From assembly GCA_023150495.1 (NCBI GenBank), contig JAKLKT010000230.1, positions 1 through 5,682 of the forward strand: 5,682 bases of DNA. The letters are read 5' to 3'. The notes under the pieces were generated by a model. That model had not been told where the DNA came from. It searched no databases and saw only the letters and a program-made list of their open reading frames with translations. The DNA comes from Planctomycetota bacterium. GTDB lineage: Bacteria > Planctomycetota > PLA2. Position numbers and translations under genes: made by a program. Below are positions 1 to 4,485 of the stretch, piece by piece (the stretch's first letter is position 1; the number at the start of each line of letters is the position of its first letter).

Positions 1-164
1 CCCTCGATCGACGCGTACTCGCCCTCGCGCAGCTCGCCGTAGCGGCGCACGGCGGCGAGCTCCGCCTTCGCGAGGCGCTGCTGCAGCCACGCGCGCCGCG
101 CGGCGCAGGCCGCGAGGACGAGGCCGAGGACCGCCCAGCTCAACGCCCAGAAGACGTCGGGCAT
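1..164 (-). CDS. Small membrane-anchored protein, N-terminal part (runs off left edge)
   Basis: This is the first 54 codons of a minus-strand gene whose 3' end lies outside the window. Translation starts MPDVFWALSWAVLGLVLAAC. Residues 4-21 form one hydrophobic helix that could be a membrane anchor. It is followed by an Arg/Lys-rich, Ala/Leu/Glu-rich stretch (ARRAWLQQRLAKAELAAVRR) that looks helical and would face the cytoplasm by the positive-inside rule. I chose the ATG at 164. An in-frame GTG at 173 is a serious alternative, because GGAG at 188-185 lies 11 nt before it but 20 nt before the ATG. The gene lies about 75 bp downstream of the secreted-protein gene on the same strand, so the two could share a transcript. 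The family is not recognised and no function is proposed. The reading frame is supported by the helix-then-basic pattern and high-GC codon use, but it is short. Confidence 0.55.
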   Translation of the reverse strand, partial: MPDVFWALSWAVLGLVLAACAARRAWLQQRLAKAELAAVRRYGELREGEYASIE

Positions 165-214
165 GTCGCGCACGGGCGCATTGTCTCCCCGCGCGCGCCG
201 TCGCGGAAGCCGGT

Positions 215-237
215 CCCCCCGCGCCCCCCCCGATCCC
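215..237 (-). other. Putative G-quadruplex motif just after a stop codon
   Basis: Read on the minus strand, the bases just after the TGA stop at 242-240 contain G3 (237-235), an ATC loop, G8 (231-224), a CGC loop and G6 (220-215). Splitting the G8 run gives four tracts of at least three G with loops of 2-3 nt, which satisfies the usual quadruplex pattern. It lies in the 75-bp gap between two same-strand genes, so it would form in the RNA after the upstream stop codon. Chance occurrence in high-GC DNA is quite possible. No standard hairpin-plus-U-tract terminator is visible in this gap. Confidence 0.35.
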
Positions 238-239
238 GC

Positions 240-1223
240 TCAGCGCGGCTTGAGGCCGAGCGCCTTCTCGACCGCCGCCTGCGCGTCCCGCTCCGACTTG
301 TCGTACGGTACGCAGGAGAGCGCGAAGCACATGTCCACCGGCGTCTCCACCTTGAACTGGAACCAGAGGATGTACTCCGCGCCCGCGCGGAGCGGCGTCT
401 CCGACCGCTGGAGGACCGACGCGTGGCCGTCGGGCATGCCCTCGTAGCTCCCGCCCCTGTGGAACCGCACGAACTTCTGCGCGTCGCCCGCGACGGGCGC
501 GATGAACCAGCCCTTCACCGTTCCGGTCGGGACCGCGAAGGCCCAGACGAGGCGCCGCTCGCCCTCCTTCCCCGGCACGCGGAAACGGAACGCGTCGAAC
601 GCGACGCCCCTGCGGTTCATCGTGACCGGGACGAACGTCGCGTGCCCCGGCTCCGCCGGCGCGAGCTCCGGCAGGTAGGCGACGACGCTCGCGAGGATCC
701 CGTTGCGCTTCGCCTCGTCCGCGCCGGACGCCTCGGCGAGCTTCGCGTTCACGTCCGCGTCGGAGAGCGCCGGCTCGAGCGCCGGCAGAAGCGCCGCGAC
801 CTCCTTGTCGATCGCGGGCGCCGCGAGCAGCGCGGCCTCGATCCCGTCGAGCGTCCCGGCCCACGCGGCGCGGACCGGGAGCTCCGCGTCCACGGCCCAC
901 TTGAGCGGCGCGATGCCCTTGCACTCCTCGCCGAGCTTCGCGAGTAGCCGGTCGCGATCCGCGGTCCTGCGCGGGTCGAGCCGCTGTCCCCTGATCCTCG
1001 GATAGGCGACGACCTCTGCCGCGCCGCCCTCGCCGACGCGCGCCTCGAGGTCGATCCGGTCGCACGTTCCGAGCCCGCTCGCGAGCGCCGCCGCGAAGAC
1101 GCCCGGCGACACCGCCCGGAACTCGACGCCGAGCTTCCCCGCCGCGGCCTGGAGCGCCTCGGGGATGTCCTCCGCCGCGGCCACCGCGGCGACGAGGAGG
1201 AGCGCGATCCGATGCGATGTCAT
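240..1223 (-). CDS. Secreted protein of unknown family (327 aa)
   Basis: The start at 1223 is chosen because it gives a textbook signal peptide: MTSHR, then the hydrophobic core IALLLVAAVAA, then an Ala-rich cleavage region before EDIPEAL (about residue 17). The open frame continues upstream to 1469, but that extension lacks a signal-peptide pattern and overlaps the rsgA leader. The mature protein has an Ala/Leu-rich, mainly helical middle (about 85-190). The C-terminal region (about 195-307) alternates short strands, for example RLVWAFAVP, KGWFIAPV and YILWFQFKVETPVDMCFALSC, and suggests a beta-sandwich. Four cysteines (54, 101, 299, 304) could form disulfides in an exported protein. The last 20 residues are helical and basic. 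No catalytic motif is seen and I do not recognise the family. No strong SD precedes the start. It is divergent from rsgA, and a small membrane protein follows on the same strand. Confidence 0.82.
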   Translation of the reverse strand: MTSHRIALLLVAAVAAAEDIPEALQAAAGKLGVEFRAVSPGVFAAALASGLGTCDRIDLEARVGEGGAAEVVAYPRIRGQRLDPRRTADRDRLLAKLGEECKGIAPLKWAVDAELPVRAAWAGTLDGIEAALLAAPAIDKEVAALLPALEPALSDADVNAKLAEASGADEAKRNGILASVVAYLPELAPAEPGHATFVPVTMNRRGVAFDAFRFRVPGKEGERRLVWAFAVPTGTVKGWFIAPVAGDAQKFVRFHRGGSYEGMPDGHASVLQRSETPLRAGAEYILWFQFKVETPVDMCFALSCVPYDKSERDAQAAVEKALGLKPR

Positions 1224-1238
1224 GGCCGGGAGGATCCC

Positions 1239-1253
1239 ACGTCGCAGTGACGT
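1239..1253. promoter_or_regulatory. Short inverted repeat, possible operator
   Basis: ACGTC (1239-1243) and GACGT (1249-1253) form a perfect 5-bp inverted repeat around a 5-nt centre. It lies 16 bp before the start codon of the minus-strand secreted-protein gene and 6 bp before the TTGACA box of the plus-strand promoter. A dimeric regulator bound here could affect either gene. The arms are short and the assignment is only positional. Confidence 0.2.
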
Positions 1254-1259
1254 TCGGCC

Positions 1260-1287
1260 TTGACATCCGGGGAAAGGAGGCGATGCT
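1260..1287 (+). promoter_or_regulatory. Candidate sigma-70-type promoter of rsgA
   Basis: TTGACA at 1260-1265 is a perfect -35 consensus, which is uncommon in DNA this GC-rich. With a 16-bp spacer, the -10 position would be GATGCT (1282-1287), matching TATAAT at only three positions. A start site near A1294 would put a stem-loop at the very 5' end of the transcript, followed by the small ORF and then rsgA. The -35 box is strong and the -10 box weak, so this is a moderate prediction. Confidence 0.4.
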
Positions 1288-1323
1288 TGGAGTACCTCCG
1301 CGACGGAGGAAAGAAAGGAGGCG
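1272..1323 (+). repeat. 11-bp direct repeat GAAAGGAGGCG (two copies)
   Basis: GAAAGGAGGCG occurs at 1272-1282 and again at 1313-1323, 41 bp apart. Both copies contain a full SD core. The second is positioned correctly to serve the ATG at 1329. The first is only 2 nt from an ATG at 1283, too close for normal initiation. Confidence 0.6.
1295..1309 (+). promoter_or_regulatory. 5' leader stem-loop with anti-SD-like arm
   Basis: CCTCCG (1295-1300), loop CGA, and CGGAGG (1304-1309) make a perfect 6-bp, all but one G:C, stem with a 3-nt loop. If transcription starts near 1294, this hairpin is the first structure in the RNA. The CCTCC arm could instead pair with the GGAGG at 1317-1321, which is the SD of the following small ORF, so two mutually exclusive pairings exist. 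A role in RNA stability or translation control is inference. Confidence 0.4.
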
Positions 1324-1328
1324 TCGAA

Positions 1329-1385
1329 ATGGCCATTGTGATCACTGCCGCTGCGGCCCCGCGCGCCTCCGCTTTCCGCGGCTAG
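1329..1385 (+). CDS. Possible 18-residue leader peptide upstream of rsgA
   Basis: ATG at 1329 follows AAAGGAGG (1314-1321) with a 7-nt spacing, one of the best ribosome-binding sites in the window. The ORF reads MAIVITAAAAPRASAFRG and ends at TAG (1383-1385), 74 nt before the rsgA start. It is hydrophobic and Ala-rich for its first ten residues, with no run of a single regulatory codon that would mark a classic attenuator peptide. It lies between the candidate promoter and rsgA, so it would be translated from the rsgA transcript. It may be a genuine small protein, a leader peptide, or a chance ORF behind an SD-like purine tract. No homologue is recognised. Confidence 0.33.
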   Translation: MAIVITAAAAPRASAFRG

Positions 1386-1459
1386 GCCCGCCCAGGCCGG
1401 CCCCCAGCGCCCCCCCGAATCCGGGCGCGCCCGTGCTTCCCGTCCCAGGAGATACTCCA
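1386..1459 (+). other. C-rich untranslated spacer before rsgA
   Basis: This spacer separates the small ORF from the rsgA start. It is strongly C-biased from 1387 to 1416. On the opposite strand it gives four G tracts (1416-1410, 1405-1401, 1393-1391, 1389-1387) with loops of 4, 7 and 1 nt, fitting a DNA quadruplex pattern. The plus-strand RNA would resemble a Rho-loading region in its excess of C over G. A 12-bp GC palindrome lies at 1422-1433. No gene and no U-tract terminator is seen. Confidence 0.3.
1447..1452 (+). promoter_or_regulatory. Ribosome-binding site that fixes the rsgA start
   Basis: AGGAGA at 1447-1452 lies 7 nt before the GTG at 1460. It decides for this start over in-frame ATGs at 1217 and 1283, which would add an Arg/Pro-rich extension unlike the family. 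Confidence 0.75.
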
Positions 1460-2506
1460 GTGTTTTCACTCGAAGACCTCGGCTGGTCCGCCTCGTTCGA
1501 GGCGCACTACGCCCCGTTCCGCGAACTCGGCGAACCCGCGCGCGTGTGCGCGCAGCATCGCGACGGCTATCGGATCCTCACCGCGCAGGGCGAAGTGCGC
1601 GCAGAGGCGGCCGGACGCCTCTTCCACAATCTCGTGACGCCGTCCGTCGGCGATTGGGTGGTGTACGCGGAGGGGGCGATTCGCGCGCTCCTCCCGCGCA
1701 AGGGCGCGCTCACGCGCCGGCATTCGGTCGGCCGCAAGAGCGAGGAGCGCGCGGCGGCGCCGCAGGTGATCGCCAGCAACGTCGACACCGTGTTCGTGCT
1801 CACGTCGCTCAACCGCGACTTCTCGCCGCGGCGGCTCGAGCGCTATCTCGCCTTCGCGTGGGAGGGCGGCGCGAAGCCGGTCGTCGTGCTCAGCAAGGCG
1901 GACCTCTGCGAGGATCTGAGGGCGAGCGTCGCGGAGACGGAGACGGTGACGTGCGGCGTCCCCGTGGTCGCCGTCAGCGCGCTCGCGGGCGACGTGGCCG
2001 CGCTGCAGCCCTTCCTCGCGCCGCGGACGACCGTCGCCCTCGTCGGCTCGTCGGGCGTCGGCAAGTCCACGCTCGCGAACCGGCTGCTCGGCGAGGAGCG
2101 GATGGCGGTGCAGCAGATCCGGACGTCGGACGACACCGGCCGGCACACGACACGCCACCGCGAGCTCTTCGTGATCCCTGGCGGCGCGCTCCTCGTGGAC
2201 ACGCCCGGGCTCAGGGAGCTCGGGTTCGTTGAGGCGGAGGACGGCCTAGATGCGGCGTTCAGCGACATCGAGGAGCTGGCGCGGGCGTGCAGGTTCCGCG
2301 ACTGCTCGCACGGCAACGAGCCGGGCTGCGGGGTGAAGGGCGCCGTGGAGGAGGGGAAGCTCGCGGAGGAGCGTCTCGAGGCCTACCAGCACCTCCGCCG
2401 CGAGATCTCCTTCCAGACGCGGAAGACCAACGTGCGCGCGGCCCTCGCCGAGAAGCAGCGCAACAAGAAGCTCAGCCGCGCGATCCGCCGGATGCAGGAG
2501 GAGTGA
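1460..2506 (+). CDS. rsgA: Ribosome small-subunit-dependent GTPase RsgA (348 aa)
   Basis: RsgA is a late-acting cytoplasmic GTPase that checks and releases maturation factors from the 30S ribosomal subunit; GTP hydrolysis is stimulated by the subunit. The GTG start gives MFSLEDLGW, the typical N-terminus of one RsgA clade, followed by the OB-fold (about 25-85, with VGDWV at 63-67). The G domain is circularly permuted, as expected for YjeQ/RsgA. G4 comes first (LSKADL, 144-149), then G5 (SAL, 173-175), the P-loop G1 (GSSGVGKS, 196-203), the switch region GRHTTRHREL (227-236) and G3 (DTPG, 247-250). The C-terminal zinc finger has C277, C282, H284 and C290 (C-x4-C-x-H-x5-C). A basic helical tail (EKQRNKKLSRAIRRMQEE) ends the protein. 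Length is normal. G4 has Ser where Asn or Thr is usual. The leader region upstream suggests its own promoter. The gene converges on the 626-residue protein gene, 5 bp away. Confidence 0.97.
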   Translation: MFSLEDLGWSASFEAHYAPFRELGEPARVCAQHRDGYRILTAQGEVRAEAAGRLFHNLVTPSVGDWVVYAEGAIRALLPRKGALTRRHSVGRKSEERAAAPQVIASNVDTVFVLTSLNRDFSPRRLERYLAFAWEGGAKPVVVLSKADLCEDLRASVAETETVTCGVPVVAVSALAGDVAALQPFLAPRTTVALVGSSGVGKSTLANRLLGEERMAVQQIRTSDDTGRHTTRHRELFVIPGGALLVDTPGLRELGFVEAEDGLDAAFSDIEELARACRFRDCSHGNEPGCGVKGAVEEGKLAEERLEAYQHLRREISFQTRKTNVRAALAEKQRNKKLSRAIRRMQEE

Positions 2507-2511
2507 CGCGC

Positions 2512-4392
2512 CTACTCGATCGTGATCTCGGTTCGCTGGGGGACCTCGAACTCGATCGCCTGCTTGCCGCCGCCGAACGGACGCAGCTCGTACGGGCCGG
2601 GCGGGACGCGCTCGATCGTCGTCACCTCGTCCTTGACCTGCCGCGTGATCCAGGACGCGAGTCGCGACTTGTGGTGCAGGCTGAACGAGCGGCCGGCGGC
2701 CTTGCCGGGCCACCGTATCGTCACCGTGTGGAGGGTCGGCACGTCGATGAGCCTCGTCTGCCCGCCCGAGCGCACGTCGATCGGCAACGTCACGGCGGGC
2801 CACGCCGTGTTCGCGTCCACGAGCGCATGCACGACGATCTCGAAAGCGCCGGGCTGCGTCGGCCCGAGCCGGCACTTCCCTTCCGGGCCCGGCTTCGCCT
2901 GACTCTGGCGATATGCGCTCTGCCCGCGCGGTCCGATCGCGAGCACCAGCCAGCCGGCGTGAGGGCTCCTGCCGTAGTCGACGATCTCGACGTCCACGAG
3001 ACCAGGGCGTTCGAACGTCAGGGCGACCTCCTGCGCCCCCGGCTCGCACTCCTGGTCGATGCTGCCGAGCGACCGGCTGTCGGCCCTCACCCAGAGGGAG
3101 CCGGATCGCCCCGCGTCATCATCGCCCGGGTCCCCGCGGTGGAGGAGGAACGCGCCGTCCGTCCTCTCGAGGACCGCCGGCGTTCCCATGGCCTTCGGCG
3201 AGGATCCGAGGAAGAACCCCACGTCTCGCGGGATGGCGCCGTCGGGGTCCCGGACCCGAACCGCGACGAAGTCCTTCGCGTCGAGCGTGGGGAAGCGGAG
3301 ATCGACGGCCGCGCGCCCCTGGCCTACGTGGACGACTTCGCTGACCACGATAGGTGAGTTGCTTGAGTACGCGGCACCGACGAGGTAGGCGCCCGCCTCG
3401 ATGTCATCCCAGACGATGCCGTGCTCGGGGGTGCCGTGCGCCCCGCCTTCCCTCCCCTCCTCGCGGAGGCGGGCCGGATCCGGCGGCACTTCGCCCAGGA
3501 ACCGCAGCGCCCAGACGGCCCAGTCCCTCAGCCGTATCCCATCGGGCGGGATGACGCGGATGCGGAGCGCCGGCCGGCTCTCGAGCCGCAGCACTACGGT
3601 CGGCGTCGCCCCCGGCTCCGCCTTCACGGCCTGCGGCCGCGACTTCATGTGCTCCTCCGCACCCCGGATCTCGGCCGTGAGCTCGTAGGTGTTCGGTTTG
3701 AGCTCGATCCAGGGCTGTCCCGGGAGCCACGGTTCGAACGCAGCCGAGCTCGTGTTGCCCTGCCGCGAGTCCGCGCGGATGTCCGCGCGCGTCGGCCGGC
3801 TGCCGTCCGGCAGCAGCACGTCCACGTCGATCCGGACGAGGGATCCGCCGGCGAAATCCACGATCGCGCCCGGCTCGACGTTGTAGGCGCTGCTGCCCTG
3901 CGGCTGCAGGTCAAAGCCTTCCTTGTAGGCCCGCAGCTGCCACTTCGTGTCGGCCATGCCCGTCAGCTCGTAGGATCCGTCGGCGCGGGTGCGCGCGGTC
4001 CGCCGGGATTGCCGCTGCCCGAGCTCTTCCCACACGATCGCCCGGACCATTTGCTCGAGGTCGCGGTCCTCGGGTGCGGCGCCCCCCTTGCGCGACTTGT
4101 GGGGCGACCTCTCGAGCACGAGCGAGGCCACGATGAGCGCACCCTCGAGCGGCGCGCCATGGTCGTCGCGCACGTAGCCGCGGATCACGCCGTCGCCCAC
4201 CGGCGTCTCCGGCGTCGGCAGGGAGAGGAGCTGCTCGTGCAGGCTCCGCTCCGGCATGTCACGCTCCCGGCCCCCGGCCGGTGCCGCAACCGGGCGGTCC
4301 GCGCGACCGCCGTCCGGCGCAGGCTGCGACACATAGCCGACTCCGAGCCCCGCCGCGAACGCGGCTCCGACCAGGAGGACGCGCTTCCACAT
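2512..4392 (-). CDS. Exported multi-domain protein with carboxypeptidase-regulatory-like repeats (626 aa)
   Basis: The N-terminus MWKRVLLVGAAFAAGLGVGY is a signal peptide or single membrane anchor, followed by a disordered Pro/Gly/Arg linker (about 22-65). The first domain (68-163) matches the carboxypeptidase-regulatory-like pattern: VIRGYVRDDHGAPLEGALIV, then TRADGSYELTG, then LRAYKEGF. A charged helical insert (about 95-131) interrupts it. Five further degenerate units follow. Each opens with a strand and a turn such as LLPDGSRP (193-200), IPPDGIRL (281-288), RDPDGAIP (381-388) or VDYGRSP (471-477). Most close with a G-x-[YF]-x-L/I motif such as AGAYLVGA (333-340), PGAFEIVV (514-521) or PGPYELRP (598-605). 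No catalytic site or C-terminal sorting signal is seen. An extracellular or periplasmic structural, adhesive or binding role is inferred from the fold only. No SD precedes the ATG, but a good -10 box lies just upstream. Confidence 0.88.
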   Translation of the reverse strand: MWKRVLLVGAAFAAGLGVGYVSQPAPDGGRADRPVAAPAGGRERDMPERSLHEQLLSLPTPETPVGDGVIRGYVRDDHGAPLEGALIVASLVLERSPHKSRKGGAAPEDRDLEQMVRAIVWEELGQRQSRRTARTRADGSYELTGMADTKWQLRAYKEGFDLQPQGSSAYNVEPGAIVDFAGGSLVRIDVDVLLPDGSRPTRADIRADSRQGNTSSAAFEPWLPGQPWIELKPNTYELTAEIRGAEEHMKSRPQAVKAEPGATPTVVLRLESRPALRIRVIPPDGIRLRDWAVWALRFLGEVPPDPARLREEGREGGAHGTPEHGIVWDDIEAGAYLVGAAYSSNSPIVVSEVVHVGQGRAAVDLRFPTLDAKDFVAVRVRDPDGAIPRDVGFFLGSSPKAMGTPAVLERTDGAFLLHRGDPGDDDAGRSGSLWVRADSRSLGSIDQECEPGAQEVALTFERPGLVDVEIVDYGRSPHAGWLVLAIGPRGQSAYRQSQAKPGPEGKCRLGPTQPGAFEIVVHALVDANTAWPAVTLPIDVRSGGQTRLIDVPTLHTVTIRWPGKAAGRSFSLHHKSRLASWITRQVKDEVTTIERVPPGPYELRPFGGGKQAIEFEVPQRTEITIE

Positions 4393-4404
4393 GGGCGGTC
4401 GCCG

Positions 4405-4434
4405 ATTCTACGCCATGGCGAGTCCGGGCGTCTC
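4405..4434 (-). promoter_or_regulatory. Candidate promoter of the 626-aa protein gene, giving a very short 5' UTR
   Basis: On the minus strand, TAGAAT (4410-4405) matches the -10 consensus at five of six positions. GAGACG (4434-4429), 18 bp upstream, is a weak -35. Expected initiation near 4398 would leave only about 6 nt before the ATG at 4392, which agrees with the lack of an SD there and suggests leaderless or near-leaderless translation. A perfect 10-bp palindrome CGCCATGGCG (4411-4420) lies in the spacer between the boxes and could be an operator. Confidence 0.4.
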
Positions 4435-4485
4435 CGGGGGCAGCGCGCTGCTCAAGGCTCCGCCAGTGGATTCCGATGGGGACTC

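Noticed and set aside
163..1005. Open frames on the plus strand across the secreted-protein gene
   Set aside because: They are Arg/Ala/Ser-rich translations opposite a better-supported gene, with no SD or domain pattern. They are expected shadows in high-GC DNA.
1329..1385. Resemblance of MAIVIT in the small ORF to the start of bacterial ferredoxins
   Set aside because: Only six residues match. No cysteine motif follows in this frame, and the ORF stops after 18 codons.
1217..1459. In-frame N-terminal extension of RsgA starting at ATG 1217 or 1283, containing a GHCDHCRCG cluster that could look like a metal site
   Set aside because: The extension is Arg/Pro-rich low-complexity sequence typical of non-coding high-GC DNA. 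Neither ATG has a properly spaced SD (the one at 1283 is only 2 nt from GGAGG), and the GTG at 1460 has a good SD and gives the family's usual N-terminus.
1224..1469. Upstream extension of the minus-strand secreted protein to a 409-residue form
   Set aside because: It would bury a clear signal peptide inside the protein and run through the rsgA promoter and leader. The extension shows no domain-like pattern.
1466..2316. Open frames on the minus strand opposite rsgA and an overlapping plus frame at 1546-2232
   Set aside because: rsgA is certain here from its GTPase and zinc motifs. These frames are Arg-rich antisense or off-frame products.
2460..2530. Terminator between rsgA and the opposing gene
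   Set aside because: Only short GATC-type palindromes are present, with no stable stem and no T-tract.
2246..3049. A 267-residue minus-strand frame spanning the rsgA end and the 626-aa gene
   Set aside because: It crosses two well-supported genes out of frame and is Arg-dominated without any fold pattern.
2287..3554. Several plus-strand frames opposite the 626-aa gene, the longest 356 residues
   Set aside because: Their composition is Arg/Pro-rich with no domains, while the minus strand shows signal peptide, periodic domain motifs and a natural stop beside rsgA.
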